A model generated the notes under the pieces. It ran no database searches, was not told where the DNA came from, and worked only from the letters and a program-made list of their open reading frames with translations. The translations under genes were made by a program, and so were the position numbers. Of a DNA stretch of 64,000 bases, positions 1 to 9,066 are shown piece after piece. The stretch is from a virus, in IMG/VR virus record IMGVR_UViG_3300043449_002675, positions 27,969-91,968 of that record; one strand, 5' to 3'. How positions within the stretch are numbered: position 1 is the stretch's first letter; each line of letters begins with the position of its first letter.

Positions 1-1
1 C

Positions 2-2197
2 ACAATAGTAGTAGACAAAATAAATACAAATTTGACAGTTGACAATAGTGCTGTTCAAGCTGTGATTGCAAAAATTGGAAAGATTGATCCATTTTTGAGG
101 AGTCTGGTAAGCGTTGCGACTAGCATTCAGCAGCTCGATCAGATGGGTGGGGTCAATGTACCAGAAGGACAAACAATAAAAGATTCCGGCAATAGACTAG
201 CGGAAGCAGCTGCTGGAGTTCTGTCGGTGGCCAACGATATTGCCGTTAAAACTGCAAATATTGATATGGCCGGAACAGCAACGGCCGCATTGAAACTCGC
301 AGCAGTAAGTAAATTTATAGATCCATTAGTAAATTTCTTGAAAATGTTTTCCGATAAAAGTGATTTACTTGCCAAGGCGAACAAGGATGCAAGCGTAGTC
401 CCTCCTGTAGATAACATAAAAACAAATGCACCAAAAATTTCCGAGGCTGTCACAGCAATAATGGGCTTATATAACACTGTTGTTAAAGGCACAGCAGGTG
501 TATCCATGGAAGGCACAGAGGAAGCAGGGAATAGATTGAAGGCTATTTTGCCAGTTATGGAAAGCATTTCTTCTGTTATTGAAAGCATGAACAAGGCATT
601 TGCAGCTCTTAATGAGGAAGATGTAGATGCAAGTGCTGGTGCAAAATCTACGAGTAAAATTAAAAACCTCGAAAAAACTATTAATGACATGTTGGGCAAA
701 GGTGCTGACAATCCTCTTCTCAATGTGTTTAAGTTTATTCAATCTGGTCTTATTGCTCCACTCAATGATTTGGATCTTGATCCAGATGAAATAGCAGATG
801 CTGGAAAAACTTTTGAAGGACTTGCCAAAATAGCAACATCTGTTGCGACATCTATTACTTCCCTAGGGGGCGCTTTCTCTAAAGTTACTATGGGCAAAAC
901 ATCATATCTTGATGTGGTAACAAAAATTCTTAAAAACAACAAGGGACAGATTATTGAAATGATCAAGGCACTAGGAGACTTTGTTGTTCCTATTGCCAAT
1001 CTGGAAATAGATGGCGAAGATGCCGACGATGCCGCAAAGATCATAGAAGCTTCAAACAAAATTCTCAGAGTGCTTGCAGGAGACAAGGGCGATGCCGAAA
1101 TGGGTCTTATAGGATATATGGGAAATAGATTAAGGCAGATCGGCGAACAGGTGGCAAAACAAGGTGGTGGTGTTGAACCAAGTCTGGCACAAAAGGCAAA
1201 AACAGGCTTGGAGAATTTTGCAAAGACATGGGAAACTATGCTTCCTGCAATTAACACACTAATTATGAAAACAGTAGAACATGGCGGTAGTGGAGACGAT
1301 GCAGAAGAAGCGGCGAAGATAATTGCCGGTAGTGAAAAGATAGTAAAAGCACTGCCATCTTTGTTGGAGAACATGTCAAAGAGTTTGCCAACCTTGGCAC
1401 AGCAGGCTGCAAATATAGCACAGCAAGCGGGATTGGGGCAGCAGTTACAGGGCAAAGGACCGGCATTAGCTAATTTGCTTATCGGTGTTTTTGATTTCTT
1501 ACGAGTGGGTGTCATAGAGCCTATTGGCAATCTTGAAATGAATTATGACATTGAGGATGTTGCTCAAACACTAACAGATGCAAGCACTTTGGCTGAAACT
1601 TTGGCGGGGCCAGTATCAACAATAGCAGCCAATCTATCTAATCTCGATTTAACTCAAATAGATTTTTCCAAAATGACAAATTTTGGACCTTTATTCCAAG
1701 GATTGAATAATTTGGCAAATGAGATCATGAGAGCAAATCTTCCTGATTTAGCTACAAATCTTACTCAAGCAGCCACAGATCTTGCTCTCGTTGACCAAGC
1801 TTTGCAAAGTTTAGTAGCAAGCTTTGCAGGAATTTCCGGAAGCTTGAATTCCTTGCAAGGAATGGGAAATCTAAATGTTAGTGCTAATGTAAGTCAAACA
1901 GCAACTACAGCAGTAGAGAATCCAGCTAACCAAGCAGCCAAAACTGTAGACATGAGCTTGGCACCAACTGCTATGGGTGCTGCACAGAGTGCTGATATGT
2001 CTAAGCTTACTGCAGCCGCTGAAGCAACAGCCAACAACACTGCACAAATGCTGTCTTTAATGCGTAGTTACCAGCAGGCACCTGCAGCGTCTGCACCAAG
2101 CAAGAGATCTACTGCATCAGGTGGTGATACTGGATCTTTCAGGGCTAGGCAACAGCTAAAATTTAGTAGTGCCACAGATGCGGCAAACTTTAAATAG
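2..2197 (+). CDS. Tape-measure-like tail protein, 5' end outside window
   Basis: The reading frame is open from base 2 with no stop and no convincing start, so the gene begins upstream of the window; the TTG at 32 is not needed. The visible part (about 730 residues) is rich in Ala, Leu, Asn and hydrophobic helices with no catalytic motif. It contains diverged internal repeats, each an F/I-x-x-P-I/L-x-x-L segment followed by an acidic D-x-x-D-A stretch (near residues 232-280, 312-350 and 485-530 counted from base 32). It lies directly upstream of a tail-tube adaptor-like and a gp53-like gene, where T4-like phages keep the tape measure. Tape measure is inferred from position, helicity and repeats; another tail-core protein is possible. 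Confidence 0.5.
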   Translation, partial: TIVVDKINTNLTVDNSAVQAVIAKIGKIDPFLRSLVSVATSIQQLDQMGGVNVPEGQTIKDSGNRLAEAAAGVLSVANDIAVKTANIDMAGTATAALKLAAVSKFIDPLVNFLKMFSDKSDLLAKANKDASVVPPVDNIKTNAPKISEAVTAIMGLYNTVVKGTAGVSMEGTEEAGNRLKAILPVMESISSVIESMNKAFAALNEEDVDASAGAKSTSKIKNLEKTINDMLGKGADNPLLNVFKFIQSGLIAPLNDLDLDPDEIADAGKTFEGLAKIATSVATSITSLGGAFSKVTMGKTSYLDVVTKILKNNKGQIIEMIKALGDFVVPIANLEIDGEDADDAAKIIEASNKILRVLAGDKGDAEMGLIGYMGNRLRQIGEQVAKQGGGVEPSLAQKAKTGLENFAKTWETMLPAINTLIMKTVEHGGSGDDAEEAAKIIAGSEKIVKALPSLLENMSKSLPTLAQQAANIAQQAGLGQQLQGKGPALANLLIGVFDFLRVGVIEPIGNLEMNYDIEDVAQTLTDASTLAETLAGPVSTIAANLSNLDLTQIDFSKMTNFGPLFQGLNNLANEIMRANLPDLATNLTQAATDLALVDQALQSLVASFAGISGSLNSLQGMGNLNVSANVSQTATTAVENPANQAAKTVDMSLAPTAMGAAQSADMSKLTAAAEATANNTAQMLSLMRSYQQAPAASAPSKRSTASGGDTGSFRARQQLKFSSATDAANFK

Positions 2198-2206
2198 GGG
2201 TAATTG

Positions 2207-2749
2207 ATGCTAGGGACAACAGATACAGGAATTTTTAGATTTGTAGATGACTGTTACATACAAGTGGGTTCCCTTGCGCCTATAAGAATGTATATTATGC
2301 CTGATATTTCGGACAGTCATAGTGCAAACTGGCCAACGCAAAACGGCATAGGTCGCAGTTTGCCTGCCTACACTTTCGGAAATGGCGAAGCCAGAACAAT
2401 AAGTTGGACAATACACTTATATGCCGATTACCCAGATAGATTAATATATAATTTGCAAACTCTTAGGATTATCGAGAGCTGTACTTATCCAAGAAACGGA
2501 ACAGGAGCATTGCCTTTTGTTCCTCCAAGTATTTGCAAATTGAAATGTGGAGCAACTTTGGGAAGTTATCCTATAGCTGCTGTTTTGAAAAGTTACAGCG
2601 TATCTTTTCCAGTTGACGTTCCTTGGAGCGAAAATATAAGCGGTTATGGTCCTATTCCATACAAGTTTGATATACAATGTAGTTTCGAAGTTGTCTACGA
2701 TGCAAGCCAGTTGCCCGGAGCTGAAAGAATAATTACTGAAGGTAATTAA
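2207..2749 (+). CDS. Baseplate/tail-tube adaptor (gp48/gp54 or CIS-tube LysM-type)
   Basis: A 180-residue protein; the ATG at 2207 is preceded by AGGGG at 2196-2200. Residues around 105-170 have a P-P-x-x-x-x-L-x-C-G segment, then beta strands and a terminal V-V-Y-D-x-x-Q-L-P-G segment. This resembles the C-terminal part of contractile-tail adaptor proteins (T4 gp48/gp54, Afp7/Pvc7-type), which join the tail tube to the baseplate. It sits between the tape-measure-like gene and the gp53-like gene, as expected. The family call rests on pattern memory and gene order. Confidence 0.5.
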   Translation: MLGTTDTGIFRFVDDCYIQVGSLAPIRMYIMPDISDSHSANWPTQNGIGRSLPAYTFGNGEARTISWTIHLYADYPDRLIYNLQTLRIIESCTYPRNGTGALPFVPPSICKLKCGATLGSYPIAAVLKSYSVSFPVDVPWSENISGYGPIPYKFDIQCSFEVVYDASQLPGAERIITEGN

Positions 2750-2752
2750 TAT

Positions 2753-2760
2753 TATATAAC
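2753..2760 (+). promoter_or_regulatory. TATATAAC box (candidate phage promoter)
   Basis: TATATAAC lies 11 bases before the ATG of the gp53-like gene, followed by TGAGGGA. The same octamer precedes 29774 and 45092, and close variants precede 7053, 26365 and 40366. It resembles the T4 late-promoter box TATAAATA. Confidence 0.35.
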
Positions 2761-2771
2761 TGAGGGAACTT

Positions 2772-3104
2772 ATGGCTAATTTATTTACTTTTGCTGATTC
2801 ATTGATTCCAACTGATTACGTTGTTACAACCAGCAGGTATGTAAACAGCGATGTTGGATTTTATGGTCCGCAAAATAAAATAACATTCAACATTTATCAG
2901 AGAAAACAATTTGCCGTGAGTGCCGATGATAGGTACATTCTTATTACGCCCGGTTACGAGTATAGACCCGATTTAGTTAGCCAGAAGGCTTATGGGCTGC
3001 CGGACTATTGGTGGATATTACTTCAAGCAAACAATATAAATGATGTTTACCAATTTACAACTGGCAAAACCATAAGAATTCCGGCTGATATAACAAGTAT
3101 TTAG
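2772..3104 (+). CDS. 53: Baseplate wedge protein, gp53-like
   Basis: A 110-residue protein whose C-terminal half (residues 64-104) carries the family signature: Y-R-P-D-L-V-S-x-K-x-Y-G-x-P-D-Y-W-W, an I-L-L-x-A-N core and a G-K-T-I-R-I-P end. In T4, gp53 clamps neighbouring wedges into the baseplate ring. Length is short compared with T4 gp53 but normal for this family in other myoviruses. The start is supported by TGAGGGA at 2761-2767. It lies in a row of tail genes on the same strand. Confidence 0.75.
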   Translation: MANLFTFADSLIPTDYVVTTSRYVNSDVGFYGPQNKITFNIYQRKQFAVSADDRYILITPGYEYRPDLVSQKAYGLPDYWWILLQANNINDVYQFTTGKTIRIPADITSI

Positions 3105-3111
3105 GTGAATT

Positions 3112-4731
3112 ATGGCTAGAGCAGGTAGAACATGTTTATTACCGGGTGCAGCAAAACAATTTGCTTGTGGAATTATAGCAAAGCCCCTGATAAACAACTT
3201 TAATCAGGCTGTAAAAACTGGTTTTGTAAACATTATCATGGTTAGCAAGCAAAATGGTGGTAAAAAAATTACAGTAGGAAATAAATCTTCTCCATTTTAT
3301 CAAAATAGAACTTTTGTAAAAAACTTTCAGTTTGGCGGCAATAACAACGCTAGTGCATCGTTTACTCTATATGATGCATCTGGTAATGATATAGGAGTAT
3401 TCTTAGACTCCCTTTACTTGGACAGTTGTACCGCTTCTAATAATACTGTTTTAGTGGAGTTTGGTTGGATTTTGCAGAATACCGATGGTTCTGTAACTAA
3501 GTACAGTACTGCTGATAAAACATATGCTCCTTATGCACGTATAGATCCAAAAGCAAAACCAAATCCCGGCGGCTTATTGGGTTTTGTTGTAGGGAAAATA
3601 CAAGTACAGCCTGACGCTGGTGGTGGATGGCTATACACTGTAGAGTTGCAAACTTTGCTAGACAAAAGAAACAGAAGAAATAAACTTGCAACTCCTGCAG
3701 GAACAAACAATCATCCAGAGAATTTGAAATCTGCGTCTAAAAAAGCTCTCAGAAAGATTTGCCCAAAGAGCAAAAAGAATGCTGGCGCAGTAATATTTGC
3801 CAGAGAAGATAGTAGAGGACTTTTGTCTGAATTTGGATTCCCAAATAATGAGGGTGGTTTTCAAGGACCAAGAAGCGTATGGGATCCTAATCGTTTAAGC
3901 TGTGTTGGTGCTGTCAGAAACTGGTTTAATGGACAAAGAACTGACCGTGGGCTGGGCATGACGATTTATACTGATCCCAGTGTTGATACGCCAAATATTG
4001 TTGTTCTTGAATCTGATCCTAGTTGGTGCTTGAATCCCAGAGTAAAATATTGCCCACAAAAAAGTGGTCCAAAATATATTTATATCGTAAATGGTGGAGA
4101 CTGCAGTCCTGTTTTGCAAGACGGATTTAGACCTACGGTAACATATTTTGCAAATGCTAGACCGCAGGGCGGCGGTACTACGGGCATGTCTAGCAAAGCG
4201 GTGCAAGCCGAAGGCAGAAAGGTTAACCCGTGTCCGCAAAACGTCAATAATCAATTTGAAAATATAGAAGATAACGCCGAAGGCATACAAACCCTAGTAA
4301 CAGTACCAAGTGCTGCTATGAATTATAGATTTCCAACAGATGCAGTAGAAAAACAAGCAGTGGCAATTAATGCAAATCTGATCGCTAACGCTGGTCGTAT
4401 TATGACATCAAATATAGAGGCTGATTTAAAAATACAGGGTAATCCAGAATATGTGAATATAGCAAGATGTCAAGGATTGCAGGTCGGCATAATATACATG
4501 AATATACCTCAAGTGTATGCTGGACAGCAGCCCGGAATTCAAGGGCCAGCCCAGCCAAACCAAACTGATTGGTTGGCGCAACCTTATGTAAATAATACTT
4601 TTAGTCGCTTAGACTATCTTATTCAAGGCGTAAGTCACAACATCGATGATGGTGGTGATTATACGACAACTTTAAGAGTTCAGGCAATTCCTGAGCAAGC
4701 AAAAAAGAACAAGAAAAAGAAAAACAATTAG
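3112..4731 (+). CDS. Baseplate hub protein, possibly gp27-like
   Basis: A 539-residue protein with a beta-rich N-terminal half (residues about 30-190) and a very basic Lys/Asn tail. A TAGGTG motif precedes the ATG. It lies between a gp53-like and a gp5-like gene, the place of the hub protein that binds the spike. No residue motif makes the family certain. The C-terminal part has a tail-hub-like ending (D-Y-L-I-Q-G-V-S-H, then D-G-G-D-Y-T-T-T-L-R-V) often seen in gpD/gp27-type hub proteins. Role inferred mainly from context. Confidence 0.5.
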   Translation: MARAGRTCLLPGAAKQFACGIIAKPLINNFNQAVKTGFVNIIMVSKQNGGKKITVGNKSSPFYQNRTFVKNFQFGGNNNASASFTLYDASGNDIGVFLDSLYLDSCTASNNTVLVEFGWILQNTDGSVTKYSTADKTYAPYARIDPKAKPNPGGLLGFVVGKIQVQPDAGGGWLYTVELQTLLDKRNRRNKLATPAGTNNHPENLKSASKKALRKICPKSKKNAGAVIFAREDSRGLLSEFGFPNNEGGFQGPRSVWDPNRLSCVGAVRNWFNGQRTDRGLGMTIYTDPSVDTPNIVVLESDPSWCLNPRVKYCPQKSGPKYIYIVNGGDCSPVLQDGFRPTVTYFANARPQGGGTTGMSSKAVQAEGRKVNPCPQNVNNQFENIEDNAEGIQTLVTVPSAAMNYRFPTDAVEKQAVAINANLIANAGRIMTSNIEADLKIQGNPEYVNIARCQGLQVGIIYMNIPQVYAGQQPGIQGPAQPNQTDWLAQPYVNNTFSRLDYLIQGVSHNIDDGGDYTTTLRVQAIPEQAKKNKKKKNN

Positions 4732-4738
4732 GTGAAAT

Positions 4739-6979
4739 ATGGCCGGAAATCCTTTTATGCCCCGTCAAGGTTATGCTATTGCAGATCAAGGCGATGATGA
4801 TAGATTATTGAAACTTGAAGAGAAAATGTTTCGAGTCGAGGAATTCATAAATCTGGCAGAACAAACAAAAGATACACAAACTGATATTAATCAAGGCTCA
4901 TATGGTGTGTTTCTTGGCTACTGTGTAGACACACTCGATATTTACAAACAAAATAGAATACGATTCTTTTGCCCTTTGTTTCATCGTCCTGACACACCTA
5001 TAGGCAGCTTGCCATTTGCGCTGCCAATTACCAATTTTGGCGGCATTGATGATTGTGGTGGCAACTGGGTGCCTCCAGCAGGCTCTACTGTAGCTTTGGT
5101 TTTTGAAGGCGGAGACAGATTGAGCCCGTTTTATCTAGGCACAACTTGGACAAGACTTAATGGAGGGTTGTTTCAAGGCGAATATTACAATATTCCCATG
5201 ACAGAATATGATTTGTTGTACAAGGGGCAGAGAGGAGGCTATTTGTGTGGTCCTAATAATGGAACGCAAGTTCTGCCACCTTGGAATACTGAGAGCTATA
5301 ACGGCTTTGACATCACCTCTGTATCTGATATAAACAATGCTCCCAATTTATTGCAGAAAATGACGTTCCCTAACATTTATGGATTCAAAACACCTCAAAA
5401 ACACATGTTTAAGATGGTGGATGGAGATGCCAAGTGTAATCAAAAGTGGAAAAGAATAGAAATATTATCCGGATGTGGAAACTGGATGATCATGAAAGAT
5501 GATCACTTACACTATTGTGGACAGTGGGCACATCCAGTATGCGGTGCCGTTCCGGGAGATACTAGTTGTCAGGTTGGTATAGTAAATCCCCCTCCACAAA
5601 CAGCCATAGATGCTAATGGCGTACTGGTTCCAGCCGAACCTGCCGGCGGATCAAATGTTTTTAGTTCGGAAGTTAGCGAAATAGAAGATGCATATGCGAC
5701 TATAAATTTCTTCGGGGAAAAGAAAGAAAACCCGTCCGGATCTTCATTATGTGGCGGTAGAACGATTGGCGGGAATCCAGACTATCCGGGCAAAAATACA
5801 CAGAGAGGTGCAAATCCTTTTTTCAAACAACAAAGTGAGTGCCGCCCATATCGTGGACCGCAAACACCACAAAATAACAAATGTGACTTACCACAGTCTG
5901 GCATTCAGTTATTAAGCATCTCTGGTCACACCTTTGTTATGGATGATTCTGTCGAAGCTCCTCAAGGTGGCATGGAGTGGCAAAGAAGTACGCAGCCTTT
6001 TGATTTCGGTTGCACAAACAAATATCTTGGAAGAACCTATTGGAAAAGCAGCACGGGACATCAAATAGTTTTAGATGACAGCGAATTAATGGGTTCTGCC
6101 AAAGAAACAAGAAGTATTAACAACGGCATTCAGTTGCTCACAGCTTTAGGAAATCAAATTTATCTTTCCGATTCATCTGCCGGCCCTACATGTCCAAGTT
6201 TGGCAACTGAGCAGCAGGGTATAAGCGTAAGAAGCACCAGCGGTCATAGATTGATCATGAGTGACAACAATAATGATCGCCAAATCCCTTGCAGGAAAGG
6301 ATATGGCTATCCAAATCCGCAGAATAATGCCAAAAATGCTTACATCGAAATGCGTAGCGGTTATGGGCTAGCTTTGGAGATGTTCGATGGAGCAAGTCAA
6401 AAAGAGGCTAGTGACGATACTTACATGCGATTGCTGGCACCACAAACTGGCAATGATAGAGGTCCTCATTTTCTTCAATTCCAAGAAAGAAAGAGTCAAA
6501 ATGGCTATGTTCTTTTGAGGGCAGGAGGAGATTATAGGTTAGAAACCTTTGGCGGCGTGTCTGAAATTATCGGATTCAGCGACAGTCAAAATAGTGTTGG
6601 TAACAGAGTTACACAGATCAAAAACAACAGTTTTGAACTGGTAAATCAGACTCGCTATCAAAAAAATGCATTAAATCTAAACATAAGTGATACTAAATCT
6701 TTAATTTTGGCTGGAAAAGACTACGATCAAAAGCCTTCTAAAGAACAATTACAAGCTGAAGAGGATGCCAGAGCAGCCGGTTTGCCCGTTCCGCCAAGGG
6801 AAAAAGTCCCGAATGTATGCCCAGTTGTGGTTTTTGACGGTGCGAGAGGCTTATTGGTATGCAGCGATAGGGTTTTTGCTAGTGCGAGCCCTAATGCACC
6901 GCCTGCAAGCATATTCAATTTAACACCTTTGACGCCTTATAAGAATATTGATGAGTTCAAAAAAGCTCTTAAGTCATAA
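4739..6979 (+). CDS. 5: Baseplate spike/hub protein, gp5-like with OB fold
   Basis: A 746-residue protein. Residues 55-140 look like the gp5/VgrG-type OB fold: G-V-F-L-G-Y-C-V-D, an I-R-F-F-C-P strand, then W-V-P-P-A-G-S-T-V-A-L-V-F-E-G-G-D and P-F-Y-L-G-T-T-W. Later segments repeat a G-H-x-x-x-x-D-D/S-D/N pattern (around residues 398, 440, 470 and 503), suggesting a repetitive beta spike. I see no T4-type lysozyme domain, so it is probably a spike without the tail lysozyme. The C-terminal 70 residues are Pro/Ala-rich. Its position next to gp25- and gp6-like genes fits the central hub. Confidence 0.7.
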   Translation: MAGNPFMPRQGYAIADQGDDDRLLKLEEKMFRVEEFINLAEQTKDTQTDINQGSYGVFLGYCVDTLDIYKQNRIRFFCPLFHRPDTPIGSLPFALPITNFGGIDDCGGNWVPPAGSTVALVFEGGDRLSPFYLGTTWTRLNGGLFQGEYYNIPMTEYDLLYKGQRGGYLCGPNNGTQVLPPWNTESYNGFDITSVSDINNAPNLLQKMTFPNIYGFKTPQKHMFKMVDGDAKCNQKWKRIEILSGCGNWMIMKDDHLHYCGQWAHPVCGAVPGDTSCQVGIVNPPPQTAIDANGVLVPAEPAGGSNVFSSEVSEIEDAYATINFFGEKKENPSGSSLCGGRTIGGNPDYPGKNTQRGANPFFKQQSECRPYRGPQTPQNNKCDLPQSGIQLLSISGHTFVMDDSVEAPQGGMEWQRSTQPFDFGCTNKYLGRTYWKSSTGHQIVLDDSELMGSAKETRSINNGIQLLTALGNQIYLSDSSAGPTCPSLATEQQGISVRSTSGHRLIMSDNNNDRQIPCRKGYGYPNPQNNAKNAYIEMRSGYGLALEMFDGASQKEASDDTYMRLLAPQTGNDRGPHFLQFQERKSQNGYVLLRAGGDYRLETFGGVSEIIGFSDSQNSVGNRVTQIKNNSFELVNQTRYQKNALNLNISDTKSLILAGKDYDQKPSKEQLQAEEDARAAGLPVPPREKVPNVCPVVVFDGARGLLVCSDRVFASASPNAPPASIFNLTPLTPYKNIDEFKKALKS

Positions 6980-6994
6980 TGTTTCTGTGTAGAC

Positions 6995-7002
6995 TATATA
7001 AT
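6995..7002 (+). promoter_or_regulatory. TATATAAT box (candidate promoter)
   Basis: TATATAAT lies in the 73-base gap between the gp5-like and gp25-like genes, 50 bases before the ATG at 7053. It belongs to the TATATAA series described at 2753. Confidence 0.3.
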
Positions 7003-7052
7003 TTATTAGTTGAAAAAACTATTAATAATATGTAGATTTCGCATGGAGAATC

Positions 7053-7466
7053 ATGGAACTTTTAGGGTGCCCCTATCCAATTGTCAAAACTCCGCTAGGA
7101 CTTTTGCCTACCGTTTATGACATTCAGGCTGTTAAGGCAGACCTAATGCAGCTTATTCTTACCAATCCCGGTGAGAGAGTTATGATGCCGGATTTCGGCA
7201 CGCCATTAAGAAATCTGCTTTTTGAACAAAATGATCCTACTATTTACGATAAAATTCGCAGTGTAATAATTGCTTCTGTAGCCCAATGGGAACCAAGAAT
7301 TGTGGTTACGGAAGTAGAGGTGACTGACGAAAGCAACCAATCTGGCGCTATAGCCGAATTGAGCAATGCAAATACAAACAGTGTTTATGTGAAAATTAAT
7401 TTTTACTTGCCAAACAAGATACAGGCATCAGAAAGATTGGTATTAAAACTACCAACAGGAGAATAA
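7053..7466 (+). CDS. 25: Baseplate wedge protein gp25 (GPW/gp25 family)
   Basis: A 137-residue protein with the GPW/gp25 signature at residues 38-60: N-P-G-E-R-V-M-M-P-D-F-G-T-P-L, then L-L-F-E-Q-N-D. The Arg and Pro-D-F-G core is strictly conserved in this family. gp25 forms part of the wedge core that contacts the sheath. Length matches the family (about 130 residues). The start is supported by GGAGA ahead of ATG. It ends two bases before the gp6-like gene, so the two are likely co-translated. Confidence 0.9.
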   Translation: MELLGCPYPIVKTPLGLLPTVYDIQAVKADLMQLILTNPGERVMMPDFGTPLRNLLFEQNDPTIYDKIRSVIIASVAQWEPRIVVTEVEVTDESNQSGAIAELSNANTNSVYVKINFYLPNKIQASERLVLKLPTGE

Positions 7467-7467
7467 A

Positions 7468-9057
7468 ATGGCGGAACTTTGTCCTTTTGAAGTAGCACCG
7501 ACAAAAATCACATCAAGCCCGAATCGTCCAACACCCGTTAGTTTAAACTATACGAACCAAGATTTTTGGTCGTTGAAAAATCGACTTGTCCAGTATTGCA
7601 GAGAAAATTTCGATCAGCAATTTAATGATTTTATAGAATCTAGCTTGGCTATCATGCTTATAGAAAACTGGGCATTTATCGGAGATACTCTCAGCTTTAA
7701 AACAGACCAAGTGGCAAATGAAGTTTTTATTGATACAGTGACAGAACTTGACAGTGCTTTCAGGTTGGCAAAACTAGTCGGATATCAACCAACGCCGCCA
7801 ATAGCCGGTAAGAGCTTGTGGTCAGCAAAAATAAATACTCCACAAGATATAAATCTCATTATACCAACACCTTTAGAAATCGACTTGGTTAACAACAATA
7901 TTCCTCTAACGATAGAATTATTCCCAGCTGATCAGTATGAAAGACCTTTGTTGGATCAGCCAATTATTATTCAGGCTGGTAATTTACAGAACACAAATAT
8001 TGTAGGACTAGAGGGGCAGACCTATACGCAGTCATTCATAGGCACTGGGGAAATAAATCAAGTAGTAGTGCTTGAATTTGCGCCAGTGCTTTTGGGAAGC
8101 ATTAGAGTTTACGTTGATGGACTTCAATGGAAACAAGTTCAATTCTTTACGGAAAGTGCGCCATTACAAGAATATAGAATTGAATACAATAGCCAGTATC
8201 AGGTGTTCGTATATTTTGGGAATAATAGAGCTGGCTTAGTACCACCAGCTGGTGCCAATATAACTGTGGTTTATAGAGTTGGCGGAGGAACTATAGGAAA
8301 TATAGTAAGCAACTTCGTAAATACTGACATTTTGATTCCTTTGGAAGGCAGGGCTTACTCTGTACCAGTAAACTTCAGCAATTACACAAGGGGCAAGTAT
8401 GGATATGACGGCGACACAATTGAAGACATAAGAAGAAACCTTCCTGCTTGGACAAACGTGCAGAACAGAGCTGTAACTGGTTCGGATTACAAGAACTTAG
8501 TAGATATTTTCACAACTGCCTATAACGGTAAAACAGGAAAAGGGTTGGCCGCTTTAAGGCATAGTGGTTGCAGTGCGAATCTTATAATATTATATGTTTT
8601 GGTATCTGAGGGATTGGATGGTCTTGCGCCTCCTAGTTCACAATTCAAGGCTGAATTACAAGAATATATCGATGCGAAAAAAATGTTAACTGACAGCATT
8701 GCTATACAAGACGGCGGGGTTCTTTACACTCAAATCAACATCGATGTATTTATGACACCTCAATATCAGCCATTTGAGGAAGAAGTTACCGCTGCCATTT
8801 TGCGAAACTTGGCAGTATTCTTTAATGTTAAAAACTGGGATTATGGACAAGCTTTGAGAACGATTGATGTGTTGAAGGCCTTGGCAAATATTAGTCAGCC
8901 TTACAAATATGACATACAATTTGTCGTTGAACCAGAAAATTTGACTAGCCCACTGCTTCCAAACAACCCGAACCTAACTAATCCTGTAGAGGTAGTGCCT
9001 AGGTTTTTTGAAATTATCAGACCAAGTAATATTGTTTTGAATTACATTTACGAATAA
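7468..9057 (+). CDS. 6: Baseplate wedge protein gp6/J-like
   Basis: A 529-residue protein directly after gp25. The first 120 residues show the J-like pattern: D-F-x-x-L-K-N-R-L, an L-I-E-N-W-A-F-I-G-D segment with a following D-x-V-A-N-E-x-F-I-D helix, and A-x-L-V-G-Y. The middle has the typical G-D-T-I-E-D-I-R-R-N-L-P and N-R-A-V-T-G-S-D-Y-K-N-L strings of the Baseplate_J family. gp6 dimers form the inner ring of the wedge. It is shorter than T4 gp6 (about 660 residues), as in most non-T4 homologues. Confidence 0.85.
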   Translation: MAELCPFEVAPTKITSSPNRPTPVSLNYTNQDFWSLKNRLVQYCRENFDQQFNDFIESSLAIMLIENWAFIGDTLSFKTDQVANEVFIDTVTELDSAFRLAKLVGYQPTPPIAGKSLWSAKINTPQDINLIIPTPLEIDLVNNNIPLTIELFPADQYERPLLDQPIIIQAGNLQNTNIVGLEGQTYTQSFIGTGEINQVVVLEFAPVLLGSIRVYVDGLQWKQVQFFTESAPLQEYRIEYNSQYQVFVYFGNNRAGLVPPAGANITVVYRVGGGTIGNIVSNFVNTDILIPLEGRAYSVPVNFSNYTRGKYGYDGDTIEDIRRNLPAWTNVQNRAVTGSDYKNLVDIFTTAYNGKTGKGLAALRHSGCSANLIILYVLVSEGLDGLAPPSSQFKAELQEYIDAKKMLTDSIAIQDGGVLYTQINIDVFMTPQYQPFEEEVTAAILRNLAVFFNVKNWDYGQALRTIDVLKALANISQPYKYDIQFVVEPENLTSPLLPNNPNLTNPVEVVPRFFEIIRPSNIVLNYIYE

Positions 9058-9066
9058 TGGTGAGAA

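Noticed and set aside
739-1530. 263-codon open frame on the minus strand
   Set aside because: It mirrors the codon pattern of the plus-strand tape-measure-like gene, has an odd Ser/Pro/Ile-rich composition and no ribosome site.
4739-6979. Tail lysozyme domain in the gp5-like protein
   Set aside because: No lysozyme catalytic Glu/Asp/Thr motif could be found after the OB fold.
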